Position numbers and translations under genes: made by a program | Shown here: piece after piece, positions 51,402 to 59,060 of the stretch | How the letters are laid out: the number at the start of each line of letters is the position of its first letter | Position numbering within the stretch: position 1 is the stretch's first letter | Source: WHTX01 sp038255145 | Lineage (GTDB): Bacteria; Actinomycetota; Acidimicrobiia; Acidimicrobiales; CAIXPF01 | Length of the DNA: 64,000 nucleotides | Assembly: GCA_038255145.1 (NCBI GenBank) | Contig: JBBSLP010000013.1 | Span: 1 to 64,000 of the forward strand | Reading direction: 5' to 3' | Notes under the pieces: generated by a model | Database searches by the model: none | The model's input: the letters and a program-made list of their open reading frames with translations, nothing else | What the model was told of the DNA's origin: nothing

Positions 51402-53474
51402 TCAGGGGCGGGCGAGGGTGGCGGCCACCGCCGCGGCCACGTCCACCTGGCCGTAGCCGTAGCGCAGGTGGTGCAGGGGCACGGGCACGGCCGGGTCCCA
51501 GTCGAGCGGGGCCGGCACCGGCACCCGCCAGAACGTGATCTCCGACGGGCGCACCCGCTTGGCCGTGGTGCACAGGATGGCCTTGACCTGGGGCAGGGTC
51601 AGGTCGGGCCGCAGGGCCCACACCAGGGCGGCGGTGGCCGCCACCAGGGGGGCAGCCAGCGACGTACCCGCCTGCGGTGCGGCCGTGGTGGCGTCGGCGC
51701 AGGTCACGATGCCCGTCGACAGGGCACACAGGTCGACGGGATCACCCCGGTTGCTGCCCAGGTTCGCCCCGCCGTCCCAGTACTGCTCCTCGCCGTCGGC
51801 GCCGACCTGGGTGCTGGCCACGGTCAGCACCCGGGGGTGGGCGGCCAGGGGGAAGTCCACCCACTTGAGGGTGATGCCCCCGGTGGTGGTGTCGGACATG
51901 GGCATGGCCCCGTCGATGAGGCGCAAGCGCCGCAGGTCGTTGCCCGCCGCCACCACCAGCAGCAGCCCGGCGTCGGCGAAGCCCGACAGCCGGTCCATGG
52001 AGTACGAGTCCAGGGCCCCGATCTCGGGCTTGAAGGACAGCGACACCACCCGCACCCCACCCAGGCGCACCTGGTCGAGGGGATCCCACAACGTCGACGC
52101 CGACGCCGGTGACGGGCGTTGCAGGGCCACGTGGCGCAGGTTGGGCGCCACCCCCCACACCCCCAGGTGGCCGTTGCCCGAAGCCACCCCGAACACGCTC
52201 ATGCCGTGGTAGGGCGTGGGCAGGCCCAGGTCGATGGTGTGGGCGCCCACGTTGTTGCCCAGGGCGTCGCGCAGCTCGACGGGCACCCCGGTCAGGAAGG
52301 GGGAGCCCGTCACCACCCCCCGGTCGAACGTGGCCAGGGCCCCGGCGGCGTCGGCCCGCTGGGCGGCGACCACCGCGGCCCAGGCCTGGTCGGCCCCCAT
52401 GCGGGCCAGGGCGTCCGAGGCCGGTTGGGACGGCGTCCCCTGATAGGACGCCAGGTAGAAGCTGAGGTCGACGAGGTCGTCGGCCGGGGACACCAGGTCG
52501 GGCTCGCCATAGAGCAGGGCCCCGGCCGCCACCAGGCGTTCGAGGCGGTCGAGCTGACGGCGGACGTCGAGGTCGCGGAAGCGGATCAGGTAGGCGCCGG
52601 CCACGGGCAGGGGCCGCAGGATCTCGGCGCCGATGCTCTCCACCAGGCGCCGGGCCTGGGCTGTGGGCTCGCGGTCGGCCTTGTCGTCCTTCTCCGAGCC
52701 CAGGCGCACGACGTAGCGGTCGTCGATCATGGGTCGGCCCCGCTCGCCCAGGTCGGCCACGAAGCCCACCCGGACGGCGCCAGCGTCGTAGCCCACGTCG
52801 ACGGCCAGCCGGGTCAGGCCGTCCACCAGTCGGGGATCGACCGTGGTCGGCGCCGAACGATCCCTCAGGACCACGAAACCGGCCTCGGTGCGCAGCTCAC
52901 CCGCGGGAGTAGCAGGAACGCCGGGAGTGCCCGGCGTCGGCGGCGGCTGGTTCGGGTTGTCCGGGTTGGGATCGAAGGCCTCGAGGCCGAGCTCGTCCCG
53001 GGCCCGGCGGGCCAGGCGGAGGGCCTGGTCGGTGGGGGTGTGACCGGGCACGGCCACCACCAGCAGGTCGGGGCGCAGGGTCACGGGCAGGACCTGGCCG
53101 CCCAGGCGCAGGTGGGGCTCGTCGGGGCTGAACACGGTGACGTCCCAGCGCCGGGCCTCGGCGGCGGCGGCGACCTGGCGCGGGGGCAGGCGCAGGCGGC
53201 CGTCGACGTCGCCGGCCAGGCCGTAGCTGCCCGGGGTCACCGCGGCCACGAAGGTGCCCTCGGGCCCCGGCCGCAGCGGTGTCCGCTGGCCGCCCGCGCT
53301 CAGCACCAGCTGGGCGCCACCCGGGTAGGCCGAGCCGTCGGCCCGGAGCAGCCCGATGACCACGTTGGCCTGGCCCGGCCCCGGTCGGGGTCGTGGCCGC
53401 AACCGGCGCCACAGGGCCAGGGCGCCTCCCGCCGCCGCCACCAGGAACGCCATCCGCGCCTTGCGTCCACTCAT
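51402..53474 (-). CDS. Subtilase (S8 peptidase) with long N-terminal domain
   Basis: 690 residues. A short hydrophobic N-terminus followed by an Arg/Pro run (residues 8-32) suggests a signal anchor. About 340 residues of non-catalytic sequence follow, then an S8 domain with candidate triad Asp384 (in TFDRGVV), His423 (in YHGMSVFG) and Ser605 (in GTSLAAPLV); AAGND gives the oxyanion Asn. The Asp and His loops differ from the usual DTG and HGTxVAG, so activity is probable but not certain. ATG 53474 has GGAGG seven nt upstream. It is divergent from the Hsp70 gene with only 73 bp between, implying shared control. Confidence 0.83.
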   Translation of the reverse strand: MSGRKARMAFLVAAAGGALALWRRLRPRPRPGPGQANVVIGLLRADGSAYPGGAQLVLSAGGQRTPLRPGPEGTFVAAVTPGSYGLAGDVDGRLRLPPRQVAAAAEARRWDVTVFSPDEPHLRLGGQVLPVTLRPDLLVVAVPGHTPTDQALRLARRARDELGLEAFDPNPDNPNQPPPTPGTPGVPATPAGELRTEAGFVVLRDRSAPTTVDPRLVDGLTRLAVDVGYDAGAVRVGFVADLGERGRPMIDDRYVVRLGSEKDDKADREPTAQARRLVESIGAEILRPLPVAGAYLIRFRDLDVRRQLDRLERLVAAGALLYGEPDLVSPADDLVDLSFYLASYQGTPSQPASDALARMGADQAWAAVVAAQRADAAGALATFDRGVVTGSPFLTGVPVELRDALGNNVGAHTIDLGLPTPYHGMSVFGVASGNGHLGVWGVAPNLRHVALQRPSPASASTLWDPLDQVRLGGVRVVSLSFKPEIGALDSYSMDRLSGFADAGLLLVVAAGNDLRRLRLIDGAMPMSDTTTGGITLKWVDFPLAAHPRVLTVASTQVGADGEEQYWDGGANLGSNRGDPVDLCALSTGIVTCADATTAAPQAGTSLAAPLVAATAALVWALRPDLTLPQVKAILCTTAKRVRPSEITFWRVPVPAPLDWDPAVPVPLHHLRYGYGQVDVAAAVAATLARP

Positions 53475-53547
53475 GGACCTACCTCCGTGCCGTACGTGGG
53501 ATCTAGCATCCGCCCCCGGAAGGCCGATGGGGCCGTGAGGGAGCTTC

Positions 53548-55398
53548 GTGGGCTACGTCGTCGGTGTTGACCTCGGCACCACGTTCACCGCCGCGGCGGT
53601 GGTGCGGGGCGGGGAACGGGGGACCGCCTCGGTGGTCACCCTGGGCCACCGATCCATCGCCGTGCCCACGGCGGTGTTCGCGGCCGAGGACGGCCAGTTG
53701 CTGGTGGGCGAGGCCGCGGTCGCGGCCGGCCTGGCCCAGCCCGAGCGCCTGGCCACCGAGTTCAAGCGCCGTCTCGGTGATGTCACCCCGCTGCTGCTGG
53801 CGGGCCGGCCGTGGTCGCCCCAGGCGCTGTTGGCCACGGTGCTGGGCCACGTGCTCGGCCAGGTGGCGGCCGAGCACGGGGGACCGCCGGACCTGGTCGT
53901 GCTCACCCACCCGGCCAACTGGGGGCCCTTCAAGCGGGCCCTGCTCGACGACGTGGTCCGCCTGGCCGACGTCAGCGTGCCCGTGGCCACCCTGACCGAG
54001 CCCGAGGCCGCGGCGGGCTGGTACGCCCGCCAGGAACGGCTGCGCGAGGGAGCGACCATCGCCGTCTACGACCTGGGCGGCGGCACCTTCGATGCCGCCA
54101 TCCTGGCCCGGGCCGCAGCGCCTGCGCCCGGAACGGTGGAGGCCGACGGCCCCACCAGTGGCGCTACCAGCGGGTTCACCATCCTCGGGCGACCCCTGGG
54201 CATCGAGCACCTGGGCGGCATCGACATCGACCACGCCGTGCTCGGGGCCACCTTCGAGCGCCTGGGCCTCGACTCGGCGACGCTTCCCGCCACCCACGAC
54301 GGCCGCCAGCGCCTGGCCCGCCAGCGAACGGCGTGCACCGAGGTCAAGGAAGCGTTGTCGGTGGGACGCAGTGCCGTGCTCACCAACTGGCTCACCGGGG
54401 AACCGCCGTCGCTCAACATCGAGCGCTCGGCCTTCGAGGCCCTCATCGGCCCCCTGATCGACCAGACGGTCACCGTGCTGGGCCAGGCCGTGGCCGCCAG
54501 TGGCGTGGCTCCCGACCGCCTCGACGCCGTGCTGCTGGTGGGGGGCACGTCGCGCATCCCCGCCGTGGCCGAGCGGCTGTCGGACCAGCTGGGCCGGCCC
54601 GTGACCGTCGACGCCCACCCCAAGAACGCCGTGGCCCTGGGCGCGGCCCTGCACGCGGCCACCCGCCTGGCGGCGACGCCCGCCGCGGCCCCGCCCCCGC
54701 CGGCCGCCGTCGCCCCCGGTCCACCCCCACCGGCCGCAGCCACCAGCGGTCCCGCCGGTCCCGTGCCGCCCGGCCTGGCCGCCCAGCGCCGGGCCGCCCG
54801 TCACCGACGCCTGCGCAACCGCATCCTGGCCGGGGTGGTGGCCGCCCTGGTCATCGTGGCCGCCCTCCTGCTCACCCAGCGGGGCGGGTCGGACCGGGCC
54901 ACCGTGGTGGCCACGGCCACCGGCGTCGGCGAGCTGAGGGCCAGGGTGCCGTCGAACTGGGTCTTCACCGACGATGGGCGGTTCGACGAGGTCCAGCCCG
55001 ACGGTTCCCCGACCGTGGTCTTCGGTCCCCTGGCCCTGCTGGTGAACCCGGGGACCAGCAGCGTCGAGGACCTGTCCAAGGACCTGCGGCCCTTCCTGTT
55101 CACCGGCCTGTTCGCCGACGAGGTGCAGGGGGAGCGGGGCTTCGACGCCTGGCTCGAGCGCATGACCAAGCCCTGGAACGACAACAACTCGCTGTGCTCC
55201 AGTTCGGTGGCCACCCGCAACGAGGCCGTCCTCCTCGAACGGCGCTGGGACGACTGCCTCAGCGGCGGCGGCTACCTGCAGCGCATCGAGCGCCTCGACA
55301 ACCGGGTCGTGTACTCCCTGGTGCGCTTCAACGACGAGCTCGGCGAGAGCGACGCCGAAGCTGTCCTCGACTCGGTGCACTTCACCCCTCGAGGCTGA
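53548..55398 (+). CDS. Hsp70-type ATPase fused via a membrane segment to an extracytoplasmic domain
   Basis: 616 residues. Residues 1-375 are an Hsp70/actin-fold ATPase with all three hallmark loops: GVDLGTTFTAA (phosphate 1), VYDLGGGTFDAA (phosphate 2) and LLVGGTSRIPAV (adenosine). The DnaK substrate-binding domain is absent. A Pro/Ala linker and basic stretch (about 380-422) lead to one membrane helix at about 425-446. The last ~165 residues form a separate domain with two Cys pairs' worth of spacing (CSSS, DDCLSGGG), probably outside. It would link cytoplasmic ATP cycling to envelope sensing. GTG 53548 has GAGGGAG five nt upstream. Confidence 0.86.
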   Translation: MGYVVGVDLGTTFTAAAVVRGGERGTASVVTLGHRSIAVPTAVFAAEDGQLLVGEAAVAAGLAQPERLATEFKRRLGDVTPLLLAGRPWSPQALLATVLGHVLGQVAAEHGGPPDLVVLTHPANWGPFKRALLDDVVRLADVSVPVATLTEPEAAAGWYARQERLREGATIAVYDLGGGTFDAAILARAAAPAPGTVEADGPTSGATSGFTILGRPLGIEHLGGIDIDHAVLGATFERLGLDSATLPATHDGRQRLARQRTACTEVKEALSVGRSAVLTNWLTGEPPSLNIERSAFEALIGPLIDQTVTVLGQAVAASGVAPDRLDAVLLVGGTSRIPAVAERLSDQLGRPVTVDAHPKNAVALGAALHAATRLAATPAAAPPPPAAVAPGPPPPAAATSGPAGPVPPGLAAQRRAARHRRLRNRILAGVVAALVIVAALLLTQRGGSDRATVVATATGVGELRARVPSNWVFTDDGRFDEVQPDGSPTVVFGPLALLVNPGTSSVEDLSKDLRPFLFTGLFADEVQGERGFDAWLERMTKPWNDNNSLCSSSVATRNEAVLLERRWDDCLSGGGYLQRIERLDNRVVYSLVRFNDELGESDAEAVLDSVHFTPRG

Positions 55399-55426
55399 CC
55401 CTGCCCCCGCCGGCCCGGTCACGACG

Positions 55427-56704
55427 TCATCGCCGCTGGCGGTGGGCCGGTGGGTGGCGCCGTCGCCCGCGGCCGTCGACCACGGTCCTGGCCCGCAGCG
55501 CCAAGAGGACGAGGACGCCGGCCACGACCACGGCGGGCCAGCCCAGCAGGGGGCCACTGTCGCGGGCGTCGGTCAGTCGGGCCAGGCCCAGCCCACCCTG
55601 GACCACGGCCGGGCCGCCCGGGGCCGCGGCCGGGACCTGACGGGCTCCGGCCCCACCCCCGCCGCCCGCGGCAACCGCCGTGTCACCGCCAGCGCTGACC
55701 GCGGCCGGGGAGGTCGAGGTGGGCAGGGTGGCCGGTGACGACACCCCGTCGACCGTCGTCACCGTGGTGGCGGCGACCCGCAGGGCGAACACCGACGGTG
55801 CCGGGCCGGTGGCCAGATCCGTGCCCAGGGCGGGGGACAGCACCACCGGGGGGTTGACGGGCGCCGGCGTCGTGGGCTGGCCCGGACCGGGGACGAGGGG
55901 GGCCACCACCAGCTCGTTGCGGGGCCCGGCTGGTGTCGGCCCGGCGCCGCTGCCCCCCGGCTCGACAGGGTTGGTGGCGGTGCCGCCGGTGTCGGTCGCC
56001 ACCGGCGGGGGGCCCACGGTCAGGCCCAGGTCGGTGCAGTGCGTGGCGTCGTCATCGGTGGCTCCGGCGGCCAGGTCGTGGCAGTGGACCTGGAGCCCGG
56101 GCAGGGCCGGGGTGCAGGTGCCCGGGGTGAGGGCGCCGCAGGCGAGCAGCAGCAGGGAGGCGTGCTCGGCACACCACGGCGGCTTCGATGCCGTGGCCGC
56201 GCAGTCGCGGCCGTAGGCCCGGAGGTAGGGGGCGCAGCCCGAGCCCGGGGGCTGGTCCAGGCAGGCGGCCAGGCCATCCTCGGGCACGACCACGCACTGG
56301 CTCGACTGCGGGGAGCCCGTCTGGTCGTCGCGGGCGCAGGGGTCGGCCTTGGGCGAGCCCACCAGGTCACAGCCGCCCGGGGCGGTGCACGTCGTGGTCG
56401 CCGAGGTCGTCCCCGTGCTCGTGGCCACCGTCGTCGTCGTGTCGCCCGTCCCGCCGGTCCCGCCCGTCCCGCCCGTGTCCCCCGTCTGGTCCGTGGCCGC
56501 CGTGGTGGCGGTGCTCACCGTCGAGCCCGTCGAGCCCGTCGAGGCGTCGACCACCTCGCCGGTGGGGACGGTGGTGGCTCCGGGGACATCGCCGGGCAGG
56601 GTGGCGGCGGCGACCACCGGGGCCCACAGGACGCCCACGGCGACGACCGCAGCGGCCACCACCCCCATCCGTCGGCTCCTGTCCTGGTTGCGAACCCCGG
56701 GCAT
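55427..56704 (-). CDS. Secreted Cys-rich protein with C-terminal membrane anchor
   Basis: 425 residues from ATG 56704, preceded by GAGAGGG at six nt; ATG 56710 would overlap that site. A signal peptide (VVAAAVVAVGVLWAPVVAAA) precedes a Thr/Gly-rich segment with GGTGGTGGTGD repeats. A ~120-residue Cys-rich domain follows (about ten Cys, e.g. CTAPGGCD, QCVVVPEDGLAACLD), then a Pro/Thr/Gly-rich stalk and a C-terminal helix (WPAVVVAGVLVLLAL) with a basic Arg-rich tail. The tail resembles a sorting anchor but has no LPxTG-like motif, so I read it as a type I membrane protein. It is convergent with the Hsp70 gene (28 bp gap). Function unknown. Confidence 0.72.
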   Translation of the reverse strand: MPGVRNQDRSRRMGVVAAAVVAVGVLWAPVVAAATLPGDVPGATTVPTGEVVDASTGSTGSTVSTATTAATDQTGDTGGTGGTGGTGDTTTTVATSTGTTSATTTCTAPGGCDLVGSPKADPCARDDQTGSPQSSQCVVVPEDGLAACLDQPPGSGCAPYLRAYGRDCAATASKPPWCAEHASLLLLACGALTPGTCTPALPGLQVHCHDLAAGATDDDATHCTDLGLTVGPPPVATDTGGTATNPVEPGGSGAGPTPAGPRNELVVAPLVPGPGQPTTPAPVNPPVVLSPALGTDLATGPAPSVFALRVAATTVTTVDGVSSPATLPTSTSPAAVSAGGDTAVAAGGGGGAGARQVPAAAPGGPAVVQGGLGLARLTDARDSGPLLGWPAVVVAGVLVLLALRARTVVDGRGRRRHPPAHRQRR

Positions 56705-56734
56705 CGTCATCCCTCTCAGCACCCGACGGGCGCT

Positions 56735-57865
56735 CTAGAACACGGCTTGGTGCTGGTGGTCGGCGTCGTCGTCGGCCGGGAGGTGGGCCCCGTCGTCGGA
56801 CGCCTCGGAGGAGCCGCTGACATCCCTGGCCAGCGGGTCGTCGAGGGGGTCGTCGAGCGGGTCGTGGAGGCCGGCGGCGGGATCGTCGTCGGCCGTGGGG
56901 TCGAACACGTCGGCGTGGGCGTCGGGCTCGCCAGGATCATCGCGCCACGCCTGGTCGTTGTCCCCTGCCGAGGCGTGATCGTCACCGGACGTGTCGGACA
57001 GCGGTGCGGTCTCGGCCGTCCCGTCCACCAGCTGGCTCTCGGCCGTGGCGTCCTCGGTCAGGGGTGCACCATGGCCGAAGTCGAGGTCGTCGGCCGGGGT
57101 GGTGGCGCTGGCGGCCGGCGGGTCGGTGGCCTCGCCGCCGGTGTCGGCAGCGTCGGCATCGTCATCGACGACAGCGTCGGTGGGCACGACGTGGTCGGGG
57201 CTGCCACTGGCATCGGGCACCGAGGCGGGGCCGAGGTCGAGCTCGTCGTCGTCGGGGTCGAGGGCGCCCACCTGGTGGGTCGAACCCACGGGCTCGAGCA
57301 GGGCCACGTGCACGGCGCTGGCGTGGTCGCCCGAGGCCATGGTGCTGCCGACGCCGGTGGTCACGTCCCCGCCGGCCACGATGTGCTGCCACACCTGCTG
57401 GCTGACCGTGGTGTCGCGGTCGTCGACCTGGAGGTAGCGGATGTCGTTGTGGTACTCGGTGCGGGGACCGATGACGTAGCTGGTCATGGGTCCGCCGTGG
57501 TCGTCATCGCCCACCGTGGATGGTGACGCCCCCGCCGAGCTCGACGAACCGTGGGGGACGGCCGCCGGTGCCGCGGCCGTGGTCCCCGCCACCAGCACCG
57601 GAGCCGGGGCCGCCACCGCGGCCGCGGGGGCGACGCTGACGGCGGCGGGGACCGGGGTGACGGGGCACGCCGCGCCGGGGGTGGCACTGGCCGCCAGTGC
57701 GTGGGCACCGGCCGGGTCGGCGGCGGCGTCGTCGCGGGGGCTGGGGGCCAGCCGGCTCGTGGCCGCGCCGGCTGGCGAGCTGGCCTGGCCAGCCACCCAG
57801 GCGAAGCCGGCCACCGGTGCGCACTGGGTGATCTGGTGGCCGATCCGTCGGAAGAAGCCGCTCAT
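56735..57865 (-). CDS. Acidic low-complexity protein, Ini-like locus
   Basis: 376 residues from ATG 57865 (GAGAGGA seven nt upstream). The start SGFFRRIGHQITQC is basic/amphipathic, then an Ala/Pro/Val-rich region (about 35-125) precedes an ordered-looking stretch (MTSYVIGPRTEYHNDIRYLQVDD) and a long Asp-dominated tail with a five-residue repeat DPLDD near its end. No catalytic motif. It is 30 bp upstream of the Cys-rich membrane-anchored gene on the same strand, so a two-gene unit is likely, preceded by the IniB-like gene at 58113-58901 with a 247-bp gap. Confidence 0.7.
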   Translation of the reverse strand: MSGFFRRIGHQITQCAPVAGFAWVAGQASSPAGAATSRLAPSPRDDAAADPAGAHALAASATPGAACPVTPVPAAVSVAPAAAVAAPAPVLVAGTTAAAPAAVPHGSSSSAGASPSTVGDDDHGGPMTSYVIGPRTEYHNDIRYLQVDDRDTTVSQQVWQHIVAGGDVTTGVGSTMASGDHASAVHVALLEPVGSTHQVGALDPDDDELDLGPASVPDASGSPDHVVPTDAVVDDDADAADTGGEATDPPAASATTPADDLDFGHGAPLTEDATAESQLVDGTAETAPLSDTSGDDHASAGDNDQAWRDDPGEPDAHADVFDPTADDDPAAGLHDPLDDPLDDPLARDVSGSSEASDDGAHLPADDDADHQHQAVF

Positions 57866-58112
57866 CGTCGTGTCCTCTCTCAGGGGTCTTGCGGCAGGTG
57901 GAACAGGGCTCCGCTGTGTGGCGAAGGGATGACAACGGTGGGTGGTCAGGGGTCGGTCAGGACGGGGGACAGGTGGGCGGCGCCGACGGTCCCGACCTCG
58001 TGGGTCGCGGGCCGTCGGCGTCGCCCACCCGCTCCGCCCGGTCACGACGGCCCGGCGGCCCGCTGGGGGCGCCGGGCCGAGGTGGTCCGGTGGAGGGGGG
58101 CTTCGGGCCTGA

Positions 58113-58901
58113 TCAGGCGACGTCGATGCCGTCGTCGTCCGAGGCGTCGATCTCGGCCTTGAACGAGTCGATGATGTCGGTGGAGCTGAGGTGGTTGTAG
58201 GAGTCGTCCACGTCGACGTCCCAGTGCGACGAGGCGTCGGTGTCGAACGAGTCGACCGTGTTGAACGAGTCGTCGGTGTTGAAGGCGTCGGCGAGGTGGA
58301 TCGAGTTGTCGGTGCTGGCGTCGACCGTGGTGTCCACGTCGACGTGGGTCGACTCGTCGATGGCCTGCACCTGGGTGTTGTCCTCGCCCTGGACGAGGCC
58401 GATGTTGGCGTCGTCACCCCAGTTGTGCACGTCCTGGTCGCCCGCCCCGGTGGCGTCACCGGAGCCGAAGTTGATGGCCGAGCCGTCGACGGCGTAGGCG
58501 GAGACGTCGTTGGACTCCACCAGGGAGTGGCCCAGGGCCGACTCGGAGACGATCGAGTCGTCGACGTCGACCACGTCGCCGTGGGCCATGTTCAGGTCGT
58601 CGCCGTGGCCGACCATGTTGCCGGTGCCGATGGCGACGGCGTTGTCGTCCCCGGTCACGCCGACGTTGCCGTCGCCCACGATGGAGTCCGTGGCGTTGCC
58701 GTTGACGAAGGGCCCGTCGACCGAGCCGTTGATGAGGGTGGTGCCCTGCAGGTTGGCGTCGCCGAGGGCGAGGGAGCCGTCACCGGAAGCGACGGTGGCG
58801 TCGGTGTCGAGGCTGACCGGGCCGAGGGCGCTGACCAGCTGGTAGAGGGTCTGACCGACCATGGTGTCGCCGTCGTCGAGGTAGTCGAAGGGGAAGGGCA
58901 T
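58113..58901 (-). CDS. IniB-like acidic repeat protein
   Basis: 262 residues from ATG 58901 (AGGAG seven nt upstream). The product is Asp/Ser/Val-rich with no Cys, membrane segment or signal. The middle resembles beta-repeat tracts (GDGNVGVTGDDNAVAIGTGN). The C-terminal third carries six-residue repeats (AFNTDD-SFNTVD-SFDTDA). This repeat style and position beside dynamin-like iniA/iniC genes is that of the C-terminal parts of IniB-family proteins, but the conserved IniB N-terminal domain is not seen, so the assignment is by composition and synteny. It is divergent from the dynamin gene at 59061. Confidence 0.65.
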   Translation of the reverse strand: MPFPFDYLDDGDTMVGQTLYQLVSALGPVSLDTDATVASGDGSLALGDANLQGTTLINGSVDGPFVNGNATDSIVGDGNVGVTGDDNAVAIGTGNMVGHGDDLNMAHGDVVDVDDSIVSESALGHSLVESNDVSAYAVDGSAINFGSGDATGAGDQDVHNWGDDANIGLVQGEDNTQVQAIDESTHVDVDTTVDASTDNSIHLADAFNTDDSFNTVDSFDTDASSHWDVDVDDSYNHLSSTDIIDSFKAEIDASDDDGIDVA

Positions 58902-59048
58902 CGTGCTGCTCCTGGTTCCGGGGAGCCGCTGCGGCTCCGCTGGGTCCCACGATGACGGCGGGCCGCCGACCGCTCGTCCGGCGCATCCCCCAACCTGTGG
59001 GGGCCCTCGTGGGGGATGGCCCTCGTCGCCCGTGGAAGGGTGCCGTCG

Positions 59049-59054
59049 TACGGT
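59049..59054 (+). promoter_or_regulatory. -10 box TACGGT, leaderless dynamin-pair promoter
   Basis: TACGGT is followed by exactly 6 nt and the ATG at 59061, with no ribosome-binding site. The spacing matches the small ORF at 40943. No clear -35 is visible. Confidence 0.55.
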
Positions 59055-59060
59055 TCGACC

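Noticed and set aside
53548..55398. Reading the Hsp70-like gene as DnaK of a chaperone operon
   Set aside because: No GrpE or DnaJ nearby, no substrate-binding domain, and a membrane helix follows the ATPase.
55427..56704. Sortase-anchored wall protein
   Set aside because: A C-terminal helix and basic tail are present but no LPxTG-type motif precedes them.
56735..57865. Toxin or polymorphic effector because of the repetitive acidic tail
   Set aside because: No secretion leader, no toxin domain and no immunity gene pattern.
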